Shown: positions 1 to 9,389, counted from the stretch's first letter. The stretch is DNA of 64,000 nucleotides from Nitrosomonas sp. (GCA_028577615.1 JAJSDU010000001.1:1-64000), one strand, 5' to 3'. The notes: generated by a model from the sequence alone, not told the origin. A program made the numbers and translations.

Positions 1-385
1 TGTTGCCACTGGTGAAGCCATGGATGCTGCTCGAAGATCCGGCAAATTCGTGCATTTTATAACATTTTGCAGGCTGCTTCGTTGATCAGTCGGCGAAACC
101 GGCTTCATGCTGATCGCATAGGCAAAGTAGCGTCGCGACTTTCCACTCAGTTGACGATCAAATCGTTTCCCGGTACATTCGCCTCTTATGAAAAAGGCCG
201 TGTGCTGTTACGGTACACCAGGCTCATCTGAAAGATAAGCGATTGATACGTCATAAGATTGCTGGCACAGACTATTTATTTTCAAGAAAGATGTTCACGT
301 GCCGAATTACCTTGCCTGACAGTTCCCGGCTGGCTGATGCGTAATAATCCAAGATATTCTCACAAACTCCGGAGTTATCGATAGT
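1..385. other. Left-edge region without a recognised gene
   Basis: No convincing gene is visible upstream of the decarboxylase. One forward frame stays open from the window edge to a stop near position 82 and could be the tail of a gene lying outside the window, but I do not recognise it. The rest presumably holds the promoter of the decarboxylase gene. I looked for a sigma-54 type -24/-12 element and did not find one. Confidence 0.4.
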
Positions 386-1615
386 ATGAAAAAACCCCAA
401 CATGCGCCAATGAATCAGTTTCCCATAATCGAAGATTGCTTGCACGTAGGGGGCAGGTCGATCAAAAACATTGCCGATGAGATTGGCGGCGCGCCATTTT
501 ATGTTTATGACCGGCAGTTGATGACTCAGCGCATGAAGCAGCTGCGAAGCACACTGCCCGAGGGCTTGACCATTAAATTTGCGATCAAGGCAAACCCGAT
601 GCCTGCTGTCGTTCAGCATATGTCATCGCTCGTTGATGGTCTGGATGTGGCTTCGGCCGGTGAGCTCAGGATAGCATTGGACACGGGAATTGATCCTCTC
701 GATGTGAGTTTTGCCGGTCCGGGAAAAATGGACTGGGAATTGAAACAAACCATTTCCGCTGGCGCGACGCTTAATCTGGAATCCGAGAACGAAATGGAGC
801 GGGCGGCGAAGATCGGCGAGCAGCTGGGTATTCAGCCCCACGTTGCAGTCCGGGTCAATCCCGAATTCGAATTAAAGTCTTCCGGTGTGAAAATGGGTGG
901 TGGCCCGAAACCGTTCGGTGTGGATTCCGAGCGTGTGCCGTCCATGTTAAAACGGTTGGGCGAGCTGGGACTCGACTTTCGGGGCTTTCACATTTACTGT
1001 GGATCGCAGAACTTGAATTCTGAGAGCATCATCGATGCGCACAATAAGACCGTAAACCTTGGTTTTCATCTGGCTGAATTTGCGCCTCAACCCGTCAGCA
1101 TTCTCAATATCGGCGGCGGGTTCGGCATACCCTTGTTTCCAGGTGATCAACACCTTGATCTCGCGCCGATTGCGGATAACCTGGAAGCAAGAATCCGGGA
1201 TGTCGCTGCGAGATTGCCGACAGCACGCGTTGCGATCGAACTTGGCCGCTATCTTGTTGGTGAAGCCGGTCTTTATGTCTGCGAGGTTGTGGATCGTAAA
1301 ATATCACGCGGCGAGGTTTATATTGTGACGAATGGCGGCTTGCACCAGCATCTGGCGGCAAGCGGCAATTTTGGCCAGGTCCTGCGTAAAAATTTTCCAG
1401 TTGTTGTTGCGAATCGGGTTGTCGGTAGCAAACGCGAAGTGGCCAATGTAGTCGGGCCGCTTTGCACGCCTCTGGATATTCTGGCCGCACAAATGGAACT
1501 GGCCGTGGCGCAGCCGGGTGATCTGATTGCTGTTTACCAGTCAGGCGCTTACGGTTATACCACCAGTCCCATCGCATTTCTAGGACATCCACCGCCTGCC
1601 CAGATCTTTGTGTAA
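386..1615 (+). CDS. PLP-dependent decarboxylase, fold type III (BtrK/VinO-like, exosortase A-associated type)
   Basis: A 409-residue alanine-racemase-fold decarboxylase related to diaminopimelate decarboxylase. Lys68 in FAIKAN is the expected PLP Schiff-base lysine. GGGFG (243-247) is the phosphate-binding loop, ELGR (285-288) stands where lysA enzymes have EPGR, and Cys360 lies in the GPLC active-site motif donated across the dimer. The ELGR version and overall sequence match the decarboxylases found in exosortase-A polysaccharide loci and those acting on carrier-bound amino acids, such as BtrK and VinO, better than LysA. The ATG at 386 has a CGGAG about 11 nt upstream. The gene converges on the mutase-ligase-carrier genes with only 32 bp between stop codons. 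I infer that it decarboxylates an aminoacyl-carrier thioester. A free amino-acid substrate remains possible. Confidence 0.85.
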   Translation: MKKPQHAPMNQFPIIEDCLHVGGRSIKNIADEIGGAPFYVYDRQLMTQRMKQLRSTLPEGLTIKFAIKANPMPAVVQHMSSLVDGLDVASAGELRIALDTGIDPLDVSFAGPGKMDWELKQTISAGATLNLESENEMERAAKIGEQLGIQPHVAVRVNPEFELKSSGVKMGGGPKPFGVDSERVPSMLKRLGELGLDFRGFHIYCGSQNLNSESIIDAHNKTVNLGFHLAEFAPQPVSILNIGGGFGIPLFPGDQHLDLAPIADNLEARIRDVAARLPTARVAIELGRYLVGEAGLYVCEVVDRKISRGEVYIVTNGGLHQHLAASGNFGQVLRKNFPVVVANRVVGSKREVANVVGPLCTPLDILAAQMELAVAQPGDLIAVYQSGAYGYTTSPIAFLGHPPPAQIFV

Positions 1616-1647
1616 TCAATGTTCCGGCAACAGCAATAGGTGTGCCT

Positions 1648-3573
1648 TCAAGCGAAAAGTGGCCAGTGCTCATATTGCCCGCGTGCGATGCTGAGCACAT
1701 CCCGTTCAACAAGAACGTGATCATCCTTGCCTTTAATCATCTTCTCCCGGCGGCGGCGATCATTCATCTTTTCCGCATGAAATTCCCTCAGCGCTTTGTC
1801 AAATGGAAGTTTCCCGGTTCGGATAAAGCGCACCGCACCTTCGCAATCTCTGGCGGTCATGACTTCGCCCCTGTTATGCACGCTAGGGGCGAATGGGATA
1901 TCCAGCATGCCGACCTGAAACGCCTTCACTATGCCTGACGCTACATTTCCTTTGCCGCACTGAATGACGCCATCAATGATAGCCCATACTTCCTTCTCGA
2001 TCATTTCACATTCTCCTGCTATACGCAGTTCATCCAGTGTTTGTTCCGGAGCTTTTTGTATTCCAGAGAAATTGAGCAGCAGTCCTTCGATATTGTCGCG
2101 CATGGTTGGGATTTTGTATGCCTCTACGGGCGTTTTGGTCAGCATCCGGGTTGCTCCCGATAACGCGGCGGTAATCGCCGATTCTCGAATCAATTCTTCA
2201 GCCAAGTGAGGGAGCGGGGGAAAAGCCGCCATGTACTGGTGGAAGATGGAATTCACCTGGATGCCATCGTAACCTGCATTCTTTATAATTTCTATGGCAA
2301 TCTTATTAATAGTTCGAATGGCAGCTATGTCCTGGATACGGTTGCCTTGTTCAGCATAGCCTATGCTGACACAGCGCACCCCTTGCTGAACAGCCAGCAG
2401 TGACTCCAGAATACCGGTGGAAATAGCGAGACTTGGCGGGATCAGTGTGGCAGTCAGCGGTCCGAAGAATTCCCGATCCAGAACTAGGCCGAAACGCTCG
2501 TAATACAGACCGGTAAGTCGGTCTACGTACTGCCAGACCGGAATCGATTCCGTCAGTTGATAGTTGTTGTAATAGGGAATGTTGTAGCAGATCGCGCCGC
2601 CTTCAAATGAAGTAACGCCGCCGGCATAGGAAATCTCGGTTAATAATCGAGGTTCCCTGGTGCTATGACGCGTCTGCAATGGCACGCGCGTTTCACTGAT
2701 GATGCGTCTCAGCGCGGGTACACCATGATTGACGACCGGGAAACCATTGATAGAGCTCTCAAACAAACTGCTGTGCCGTATTTCCTCTTCTGCCGCAGCA
2801 TAATTGTTGTTTCTGGTGTAGGAATCAACTTGATAGGAGAGAACCGGTACGCCAATTGCCTTGAAAGACTTAAACAGTTTGATCTGCTGGTCGACTAGGC
2901 CAACGCCGCAACGTGGCTGGACGAGTATGCCTCTTTTGCCGTCAAGCACCTGGCGCTGGAGCGCGCTGAAGGAAGGCTGATCCTTGAGAAAAGCGGCGTT
3001 GGCTTCCATATTCCTGGCTGCATGGCCGGTTTTCCAGGCCGGAAGCACTTCTTTGCGCAATTTTTCGAATGCATCCGCAGATATTTTATCTTCCGACTGA
3101 TCAACGAATGCGGTGACATGGATTTCTCGAGCTCTATTCCAGATTTCGATGTTATTCCGCACCGGGGCGGCACCCTGGAGATCTCTTTCTAGCATGTCCA
3201 GCACAACCTGTAGATCGACATACTTGGGGAATACGCCATGGAAACCCATTTCGATGAACGTTCTTTCGCAGCCTGCGCCATCGCCGATGGTAAGGTTTCC
3301 GCCCAGATACCAGTTTTGCGAGATATTCTTCCGGGCTCTGAGCATGGCCGGGAACTCTGTAAGATAATGACGGGCATGACCATCCATGCACGAAATCATA
3401 ACCGCATTACAAAGTGGAACATGCTGGAAAAAGCTTTCGAGCGGATTTTGTATGCCTAAATAGAACACTTGATATCGGTCCGACAGCGCTTGACGAAGTA
3501 TGGTCAAACCTACCGAATGTGAGTCTCCGCCAATGCCACCCAGTAATATCGTCAGCTTATCATTTGTGTTCAT
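1648..3573 (-). CDS. Fused B12-dependent glutamate mutase (methylaspartate mutase, S and E parts in one chain)
   Basis: A 641-residue protein. Residues 1 to about 135 form a cobalamin-binding domain like GlmS: D17-S-H19-S-V-G22 is the DxHxxG motif, with His19 the likely lower cobalt ligand, and YLGGN near 93 is the nucleotide-tail loop. From about 190 the chain matches the GlmE barrel, including RHSTREPR and TSFEGG followed by YNIPYY, the region binding the glutamate substrate and the adenosyl group. The reaction would be L-glutamate to (2S,3S)-3-methylaspartate by carbon-skeleton rearrangement. S and E subunits are usually separate genes, so the fusion is notable. The start is 42 bp after the ligase stop on the same strand, suggesting an operon carrier-ligase-mutase. 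No mutase-repair protein (GlmL type) is seen nearby. Confidence 0.88.
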   Translation of the reverse strand: MNTNDKLTILLGGIGGDSHSVGLTILRQALSDRYQVFYLGIQNPLESFFQHVPLCNAVMISCMDGHARHYLTEFPAMLRARKNISQNWYLGGNLTIGDGAGCERTFIEMGFHGVFPKYVDLQVVLDMLERDLQGAAPVRNNIEIWNRAREIHVTAFVDQSEDKISADAFEKLRKEVLPAWKTGHAARNMEANAAFLKDQPSFSALQRQVLDGKRGILVQPRCGVGLVDQQIKLFKSFKAIGVPVLSYQVDSYTRNNNYAAAEEEIRHSSLFESSINGFPVVNHGVPALRRIISETRVPLQTRHSTREPRLLTEISYAGGVTSFEGGAICYNIPYYNNYQLTESIPVWQYVDRLTGLYYERFGLVLDREFFGPLTATLIPPSLAISTGILESLLAVQQGVRCVSIGYAEQGNRIQDIAAIRTINKIAIEIIKNAGYDGIQVNSIFHQYMAAFPPLPHLAEELIRESAITAALSGATRMLTKTPVEAYKIPTMRDNIEGLLLNFSGIQKAPEQTLDELRIAGECEMIEKEVWAIIDGVIQCGKGNVASGIVKAFQVGMLDIPFAPSVHNRGEVMTARDCEGAVRFIRTGKLPFDKALREFHAEKMNDRRRREKMIKGKDDHVLVERDVLSIARGQYEHWPLFA

Positions 3574-3615
3574 TGGCTTAAATCTCTCTGATTTACGTTC
3601 AATGTTTAAATATCA

Positions 3616-5151
3616 CTATTTACCGGCAGCATTTCGCTTAAGTGATGTAAAGTCGATTTTCCCATTCGGGGTGAGTGGTATCTTTTCATAGAAGTGGTGA
3701 TGATGCGGGATGGCATAGCTGGCCAAAGCTGATTTTGTATGGCGCTTGATTTCCATGACATCGATATTCTCGCCACTATAAGTTTCGTACGCAACATGAA
3801 TCGCCTCTCCCATCGTCTCGTCAGGCACGCCGAAGACAACCGCTTGCGCCAGTCCTGGTGTTGATAGAATAGCCTGCGCGACTTCATCAGGACTGATGCG
3901 ATAACCATTGCTCTTGATCTGCATGTCCATGCGACCGTGAAAATAGATGTAACCCTCTTCATCCACGGATACCTGATCCCCGGAACGGACGGCGACTTCA
4001 GGAAGACAGGACGAGTCACCCATATGAAGCCGAATGAATTTTTTCGCATTGAGCTCCTGATTATTTAAATAACCATAGGTGATGAAAGCGCCGCGATGAA
4101 CAAGCTCGCCTTTCTCGCCCGGCTTGCAACGCGCTCCGTTTTTGTTGAGTACGAGTATTTCCACTTCCGGAACAGCTTTGCCGATGGAGCCCGGTCGATT
4201 GAGTATCTCGGAGAACGGTAAATAAGTCGATCTGAATGATTCAGTCAGGCCATACATGACAATAATTTCGGTTCTGGGGAAGAACTGCGTCACGTTTTTA
4301 AGAAGCTCAGGGGGATGAAAGCCGCCTGCTGTAGTGACATACCGCAGATGATCGAAATCGTTGTCTTTCTTCAATCCGGGTTTTAACAGTTTTGGCCATA
4401 CCGATGGCACCACAGCTAAACCCGTGATCGCTTCACGAGCCAGAATATCAATAAGATCCCTGGCGAAAATAAATTGGTGCAAGGTGATTTTTGCGCCGGT
4501 ATACACACAACTCATTAACTGGTTCAAACCGTAATCAAAACTGAATGGCAATATGCTCAGAATACTGTCGTTCTGAGTGATCCTGAGGTAATTGCTAACA
4601 ATCCTGGCGCCATCCAGCAGCGTACGATGCGGGACGACCACGCCTTTTGCAAGACCGGTCGAGCCGGAAGTATAAATATAGTTCGATACATCAGCAGGAA
4701 TATTGGTCGTAGTACTGACGCTCAGGTCGCAGTGAAAATGACTATCCGATAAAGACTGGCCCGATGCCTCGATGGTCTCCACATGCATCTGCCGGTTCGC
4801 GAAGAAATCCGCCATGGGTGAGAGCAGATCATGTGAACCGACAACTGCTTTCATGGAAGCATCCTGGACCTGGTGTTTTACCTGATCAGGCGCCAGTTGC
4901 GGATTGATGATCGTAAAAACTGCGTCGCGAAGCGCTACCGCAAATATTGAGATGATCTGACCGAGGCTGTGTGGAATATATATACCCACAACATCGCCCT
5001 TGCCGATATGCGCATCGTGCAGCTTTTGACTCAGATAGTATGCATGCCGGTACAGCGCTTTCCATGATAAATCGTGCTCAAGATAGCTGACCCCGATTTT
5101 GTCGGGTGTTTCAAGTGCACGGAGACGAAGCATTTCAGCGATATTATTCAT
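3616..5151 (-). CDS. AMP-forming acyl/aminoacyl ligase (exosortase A-associated type)
   Basis: A 511-residue ANL-superfamily adenylating enzyme. The P-loop-like A3 motif YTSGSTG starts at residue 160. YGLTES lies in the middle of the chain, a GDQVS with the A8 hinge follows, and the C-terminal PNGK places the catalytic lysine at 498. It resembles the AMP-forming ligases that accompany fold-III decarboxylases in exosortase-A loci. With an acyl carrier protein upstream and a glutamate mutase downstream, its likely job is to adenylate an amino acid, possibly 3-methylaspartate, and transfer it to the carrier's phosphopantetheine, as VinN does for VinL. The substrate cannot be read from the sequence. 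A fatty-acid substrate is an alternative. Confidence 0.85.
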   Translation of the reverse strand: MNNIAEMLRLRALETPDKIGVSYLEHDLSWKALYRHAYYLSQKLHDAHIGKGDVVGIYIPHSLGQIISIFAVALRDAVFTIINPQLAPDQVKHQVQDASMKAVVGSHDLLSPMADFFANRQMHVETIEASGQSLSDSHFHCDLSVSTTTNIPADVSNYIYTSGSTGLAKGVVVPHRTLLDGARIVSNYLRITQNDSILSILPFSFDYGLNQLMSCVYTGAKITLHQFIFARDLIDILAREAITGLAVVPSVWPKLLKPGLKKDNDFDHLRYVTTAGGFHPPELLKNVTQFFPRTEIIVMYGLTESFRSTYLPFSEILNRPGSIGKAVPEVEILVLNKNGARCKPGEKGELVHRGAFITYGYLNNQELNAKKFIRLHMGDSSCLPEVAVRSGDQVSVDEEGYIYFHGRMDMQIKSNGYRISPDEVAQAILSTPGLAQAVVFGVPDETMGEAIHVAYETYSGENIDVMEIKRHTKSALASYAIPHHHHFYEKIPLTPNGKIDFTSLKRNAAGK

Positions 5152-5296
5152 CTCAATCTGGCCATCCTATAAAGTAAAAACATTGGCTTGTTATTCTGTA
5201 CCCGCAAGCAGCGTTTTTTCTAATTTTTCAATAAAAAACCCATCGAAACTATCCACGGAAAGATCCAGAATAAGCGTGATGTAAAAATTTGATCAG

Positions 5297-5542
5297 TCAG
5301 CGCAACTTGGATTCAACAAATTTGGTTAAACTTCTGATGTTATGAAATATTTCCGCACTGGTCTCATCATTTTCAAAAGTACAGTCATATTTTTCTTCTA
5401 ATGCGGTGATCAGGGTGGTTACTGACATGGAATCAAACTCCGGAATGTCATCGAATGCTGTGAAAGCATTGAAGCCATCAGCGCGCTCTCCTAATGCCAG
5501 CTCATCCCGAATCACATTAATAATTTCCTGTTCTAAATCCAT
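5297..5542 (-). CDS. Acyl carrier protein
   Basis: An 81-residue acidic four-helix carrier protein. Ser38 in FDSMS is the predicted phosphopantetheine attachment site, and the following helix 2 has the usual acidic pattern (ALEEKY). It is the first gene of the minus-strand carrier-ligase-mutase set, with a 145-bp gap before the ligase. It is not the fatty-acid AcpP, which would normally sit beside fabD/fabG/fabF. I infer that it is a dedicated carrier for the amino acid activated by the adjacent ligase. Confidence 0.88.
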   Translation of the reverse strand: MDLEQEIINVIRDELALGERADGFNAFTAFDDIPEFDSMSVTTLITALEEKYDCTFENDETSAEIFHNIRSLTKFVESKLR

Positions 5543-6035
5543 GCATTACTCTGTTGGTGATAAGGGTTGCAAATCATGTGACTGGTTTGCCATATATATC
5601 ATGATTTACGCATTCTCTGCTACCAGGATTTGCGGTTTGATAACGCAAAAATGAATTCACCCATTAAGTGTTTCTGTCAGCAATCCAATACGCATTGTCA
5701 AATCAAATCAAATGAAAGGAAAGGGGTATCCGGAAACCTGGATGACAATCTGATCAGGTCGCAAAAGATGGATCGATGAATGAGGAAAAACGCTATCGGG
5801 TTAATCCGTCCAGAACTTGGAACCCGGTTCTGGTGCATGCATATTCGGGCGGATGATAAGTTCAGAAATAAAAATTTTTTGCATGCCGTCGAAGCGCGAT
5901 ATCTAAAAATATATAACAATCTAATTTTAAAAACTAATTATAAAAACAGGTTCTATGGAAAATGATGCGGTTTTACCGCGTTTAGACCACCCGCGCATTT
6001 GACAAAGGCGTTTGTCTCCTGATAGGGTAAAACAC
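5543..6035. promoter_or_regulatory. Divergent intergenic region between the carrier-protein gene and ectA
   Basis: About 490 bp between divergent starts. No ORF here looks like a gene. The stretch 5870-5960 is very AT-rich and probably carries the promoter of the ectoine operon, which is osmotically controlled in most bacteria. I do not see an EctR-type regulator gene or a clear operator. Confidence 0.4.
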
Positions 6036-6629
6036 ATGCAGTGTTCCAGAAATCGAAAGTTTTTGTCGATTGAGAGAGAACTACAGGATCGGAAATTTGA
6101 GGTAGAGCCGCTCAACGACGTCGTTATTCGTCCCCCTTGTGTCACGGATGGTGCTTCAGTTAACGCACTGATCGCTGGTTGTCCTCCACTCGACCGAAAC
6201 TCGCTTTATTGCAATTTGTTGCAGTGTACACACTTTTCGGCAACCTCCGCCCTCGCTGAGCAGGAAGGCAAAGTCATCGGCTTCGCTTCGGGTTATCGGC
6301 TGCCGGATGAATCTGAAACGCTATTTGCCTGGCAAGTTGCTGTTGATCGAATCGCACGTGGCCAGGCGTTGGGAAAACACCTGTTTCTCGACATTCTGTC
6401 ACGCCCCGTCTGTGCCAGCGTTTCCGTGCTGAAGACAACTGTAACTCAATCCAATTCGGCGTCACAGGCAATGTTTGACAAAATTGCTGCAGTGCTGGAT
6501 GCACCGCTTCAACGCACGTTGCTGTTTGATCGCGACCGCCATTTAGGTGGCAGCCACAGTAGCGAGTTTCTCATATCCATCGGTCCATTTCAGATACCGG
6601 GCCGGGATCAATCAGACAGAAGGAAATAA
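6036..6629 (+). CDS. ectA: L-2,4-diaminobutyrate N-acetyltransferase EctA
   Basis: GNAT-family enzyme that acetylates the 4-amino group of diaminobutyrate with acetyl-CoA, the second step of ectoine synthesis. The family hallmark [19 protein letters not shown] lies near residues 47-65 of this start, and the acetyl-CoA loop [10 protein letters not shown] follows. EctA proteins are usually about 170-190 residues. An in-frame TTG at 6012 would give 205 residues. I chose the ATG at 6036 (197 residues), although its ribosome site is weak, so the first 25 or so residues are uncertain. The ectB start lies 2 nt after the stop, preceded by an AAGGA inside the end of this gene. Confidence 0.95.
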   Translation: MQCSRNRKFLSIERELQDRKFEVEPLNDVVIRPPCVTDGASVNALIAGCPPLDRNSLYCNLLQCTHFSATSALAEQEGKVIGFASGYRLPDESETLFAWQVAVDRIARGQALGKHLFLDILSRPVCASVSVLKTTVTQSNSASQAMFDKIAAVLDAPLQRTLLFDRDRHLGGSHSSEFLISIGPFQIPGRDQSDRRK

Positions 6630-6631
6630 CT

Positions 6632-7960
6632 ATGACTACGCACCAAACTTCCACAATGACAGATCACTTTAATACCGACATTTTCAAACGTCAGGAATCG
6701 AAAGTACAAAGCTACGCGCGTTCTTTTCCCTGTATTTTTGAACGGGCCAGGAATGCAACGCTCTATGACCGGGGCGGTCATGCCTATCTGGATTTTCTGG
6801 CCGGTGCCGGCAGTCTGAATTATGGCCACAATCACCCGGTATTGCGCGACGCATTGCTGCGCTATATTTCATCAGACGGTATTACCCACAGTCTCGATTT
6901 CCACACCCGCGCCAAAGCGGATTTTCTTGAGGCGATGCGGTCGTATATTTTTGAGCCACGCGGTCTTGATTACGTTATTCAATTCACCGGGCCCACCGGC
7001 GCCAACGCGGTTGAAGCTGCATTGAAAATCGTGCGCAAGGTTAAACAACGCACCAATATCGTATCCTTTACCAACGGTTTCCATGGCGTGACCCTGGGTT
7101 CGCTGGCGGCAACCGGGAACGAACATCACCGCGGTGGTGCGGGGATGTCTCTGACAGGCGTTACTGCAATGCCTTATGACGGCTATATGGGGGATGATGT
7201 TGATACCATAGACTATTTTGAAAAAGTGTTAGGTGATGCCAGCAGTGGACTCGATCATCCTGCCGCGGTCGTTCTTGAAACCGTACAGGGCGAGGGCGGG
7301 CTCAATGTGGCGTCCGTTGAATGGTTGCAGCGGCTGCAACGCTTATGTCAGCGCAATGATATGCTGCTGATAATCGATGACATTCAAGCGGGCTGTGGCC
7401 GTACCGGCAGCTTTTTCAGCTTCGAAGCGGCGAATATCAAACCGGACATCGTCACTTTGTCAAAATCACTTTCCGGATTCGGTCTTCCCTTCGCTGTCAC
7501 GCTGATTAAACGTGATCTCGATATCTGGGAGCCGGGCGAACATAATGGCACCTTCCGTGGCAACAACCATGCTTTTGTCACCGCTACTGCTGCAATCGAG
7601 ACTTTCTGGAGCGATGATGAATTCGCCAAATCGGTTCAGGAGAAGGCAGCGATATTGGCTCAACGTTTGCACGCAATCGCCGAGAAGCATGACAAGGATC
7701 TTCTCAGGGTGAAAGGACGTGGTTTGATGCAAGGTATTGACTGCGGCAGCGGCAAGCTGGCTTCTGCGGTCAGTCGCGCTGCTTTCGCCCGTGGCATGAT
7801 CATCGAAACCAGTGGACCCGATGGCGAAGTGGTCAAATGCCTGTGTCCGCTGACAATCAACCATGAAGATCTGACACGCGGCCTGAAGATTCTGGGCGAC
7901 AGCGTTGTGGCGGCGATGGCCAGTCAGCGCAAGTCTTTCAGAGACGTTGCGGCGGCCTGA
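6632..7960 (+). CDS. ectB: Diaminobutyrate--2-oxoglutarate transaminase EctB
   Basis: A 442-residue class III aminotransferase that makes L-2,4-diaminobutyrate from aspartate semialdehyde with glutamate as amino donor, the first committed step to ectoine. Lys278 in TLSKSLSG is the PLP lysine, Asp249 in [12 protein letters not shown] is the pyridine-nitrogen ligand, and the N-terminal [15 protein letters not shown] is typical of EctB. An AAGGA lies just upstream of the ATG, inside the end of ectA, and ectC follows after 5 nt, so the operon is tightly packed. No operon-linked aspartokinase (ask-ect) is present, so precursor must come from the general aspartate pathway. Confidence 0.97.
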   Translation: MTTHQTSTMTDHFNTDIFKRQESKVQSYARSFPCIFERARNATLYDRGGHAYLDFLAGAGSLNYGHNHPVLRDALLRYISSDGITHSLDFHTRAKADFLEAMRSYIFEPRGLDYVIQFTGPTGANAVEAALKIVRKVKQRTNIVSFTNGFHGVTLGSLAATGNEHHRGGAGMSLTGVTAMPYDGYMGDDVDTIDYFEKVLGDASSGLDHPAAVVLETVQGEGGLNVASVEWLQRLQRLCQRNDMLLIIDDIQAGCGRTGSFFSFEAANIKPDIVTLSKSLSGFGLPFAVTLIKRDLDIWEPGEHNGTFRGNNHAFVTATAAIETFWSDDEFAKSVQEKAAILAQRLHAIAEKHDKDLLRVKGRGLMQGIDCGSGKLASAVSRAAFARGMIIETSGPDGEVVKCLCPLTINHEDLTRGLKILGDSVVAAMASQRKSFRDVAAA

Positions 7961-7965
7961 TCATC

Positions 7966-8361
7966 ATGATCGTCCGTAATTTGAAAGAGGCACGCGATTC
8001 TTCGCGCCGGATCGTCTCGAAAAACTGGGAAAGCGCCCGTCTGTTGTTGAAAAATGACGGTATGGGTTTTTCATTCCATATCACGACGATTTACGCCGGA
8101 ACACAAACCGAGATGTGCTATCAGAACCATTTCGAGGCAGTTTATTGTGTTTCTGGCGAAGGATCGGTCAAAACACTCGACGATGGGCAGGAATATCCGA
8201 TCACGCCAGGAACGATCTATATCCTGAACCGGCATGACAAACATGTGCTGCGCGCCGATACCGAGCTGGAATTGGCGTGCGTCTTCAATCCGCCGCTTAA
8301 CGGCCGCGAAACACATGACGAGTCCGGCGCATACCCTCTGGAAGCCGAAACAATTGAATAA
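7966..8361 (+). CDS. ectC: L-ectoine synthase EctC
   Basis: A 131-residue cupin-fold enzyme that cyclises N4-acetyl-diaminobutyrate to ectoine by water elimination. It begins MIVRNLKEA as EctC proteins do. Conserved features include [10 protein letters not shown] with the metal-binding Glu and His region, [15 protein letters not shown], and the C-terminal [14 protein letters not shown]. The length is normal for the family. The gene follows ectB by 5 nt and precedes ectD by 27 nt. Confidence 0.97.
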   Translation: MIVRNLKEARDSSRRIVSKNWESARLLLKNDGMGFSFHITTIYAGTQTEMCYQNHFEAVYCVSGEGSVKTLDDGQEYPITPGTIYILNRHDKHVLRADTELELACVFNPPLNGRETHDESGAYPLEAETIE

Positions 8362-8388
8362 TCTGAAATAGCATGAAAAAACAATCAT

Positions 8389-9333
8389 ATGAAAGAACAG
8401 CTGAAACAGGAGGATTTCTCTGCAAATCAAACTGATCATTATCCATCGCGTCTGGATACCGTACCCAAGGTGATGGCGCGGCGGGATCCGGTCGTTTACA
8501 GTGAGTGGACAATTGATTCGCCCCTCACGTACGCACAAACGGAAAGCTATGCCCACAATGGATTCCTGACGCTTCCGGATATTCTGACATCAAGTGAAGT
8601 TGCCTGTTTGCAGCGCGAAACGCGCGCACTGCAGGACGGAGTTGGTGTCATTGATTCTGAATTGCTGGTTCGGGAACCTGGTAACGGGGCGCTTCGGTCA
8701 ATTTTCAAAGTTCATCAAATTAACCGGATCTTCTCGCGTCTGGCCTGCGACCATCGTCTGATAAGTGTCGCACGCTTCTTGCTGGGCGAGGCAGTTTATA
8801 TCCATCAGTCACGCCTCAATTTCAAGCCCGCTTTTCGCGGGAAAGAATTCTACTGGTATTCCGATTTCGAAACCTGGCATGTCGAGGATGGCATGCCGCG
8901 TATGTGCGCCTTATCAATGTCAATTGTATTGACACCCAATTATGGATTTAATGGACCATTAATGCTGATTCCCGGATCGCACCATAAATATGTCGCCTGC
9001 GTCGGTGAAACACCGGACAAGCATTATATACAGTCGCTAAAAAAGCAGGAATACGGCGTGCCGGATGATAATAATTTACAGGCCTTAGCCGAAGCTGGCG
9101 GCATTGAAACTCCGACAGGTCCCATCGGCACCGTCATGCTATTCGATTGCAATACGATGCATGGTTCGAACAGTAACATCACACCTTTTCCACGAAGCAA
9201 TTTCTTTATCGTGTATAACGCGTGCAGTAACCGGCTGGTAGCACCCTTTGGCAGAAAGCCGCCACGGCCGGATTTTCTGGCGGATCGCGGCATGTCAGGC
9301 ACTTTGCCGGCTTTCGAAGGTGACAGCGCCTAG
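8389..9333 (+). CDS. ectD: Ectoine hydroxylase EctD with a substituted iron-ligand position
   Basis: A 314-residue Fe(II)/2-oxoglutarate dioxygenase family member that would convert ectoine to 5-hydroxyectoine. The family signature is intact (SDFETWHVEDGMPR, GPLMLIPGSH, NTMHGSNSNI) except at one place. The EctD consensus W-H-S-D, whose His and Asp are two of the three iron ligands, reads W-Y-S-D here. Tyr157 is encoded by TAT at 8857-8859, one transition from CAT. Asp159 and the third ligand His258 are present. Family knowledge says loss of this His abolishes iron binding, so the product is probably inactive or altered, unless this is a sequencing error. The rest of the gene is full length with no frameshift. 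Confidence 0.92.
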   Translation: MKEQLKQEDFSANQTDHYPSRLDTVPKVMARRDPVVYSEWTIDSPLTYAQTESYAHNGFLTLPDILTSSEVACLQRETRALQDGVGVIDSELLVREPGNGALRSIFKVHQINRIFSRLACDHRLISVARFLLGEAVYIHQSRLNFKPAFRGKEFYWYSDFETWHVEDGMPRMCALSMSIVLTPNYGFNGPLMLIPGSHHKYVACVGETPDKHYIQSLKKQEYGVPDDNNLQALAEAGGIETPTGPIGTVMLFDCNTMHGSNSNITPFPRSNFFIVYNACSNRLVAPFGRKPPRPDFLADRGMSGTLPAFEGDSA

Positions 9334-9342
9334 AACATCATT

Positions 9343-9370
9343 GCAGGTGACTGCGTGAAGTGTCACCTGC
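9343..9370. terminator. Inverted repeat between convergent ectD and the PEP-CTERM gene
   Basis: A perfect 9-bp stem, GCAGGTGAC with GTCACCTGC, and a 10-nt loop. It sits in the short gap between two convergent stop codons. There is no strong T-run on either side, so termination efficiency is uncertain. Confidence 0.55.
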
Positions 9371-9389
9371 ATCTGTATTGACAGCTTTA

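Noticed and set aside
272..619. Minus-strand 115-residue frame at the left edge
   Set aside because: It is mostly antisense to the decarboxylase gene, lacks protein-family features and has no ribosome site.
1104..1724. Minus-strand 206-residue frame under the decarboxylase and mutase ends
   Set aside because: It lies antisense to strongly conserved coding sequence, and its translation is rich in Arg, Pro and Gln as expected of a shadow frame.
1648..3573. Methylmalonyl-CoA mutase or another B12 mutase
   Set aside because: The catalytic part matches GlmE motifs (TSFEGG, YNIPYY), and there is no methylmalonyl-CoA mutase large-domain signature.
5698..5919. 73-residue minus-strand frame upstream of ectA
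   Set aside because: Composition is atypical (Phe, Ser and Arg rich), there is no ribosome site, and it lies in the AT-rich promoter region.
6012..6035. TTG start of ectA eight codons upstream
   Set aside because: The ATG at 6036 is more usual and the extra residues are not conserved in EctA. The true start may be even later.
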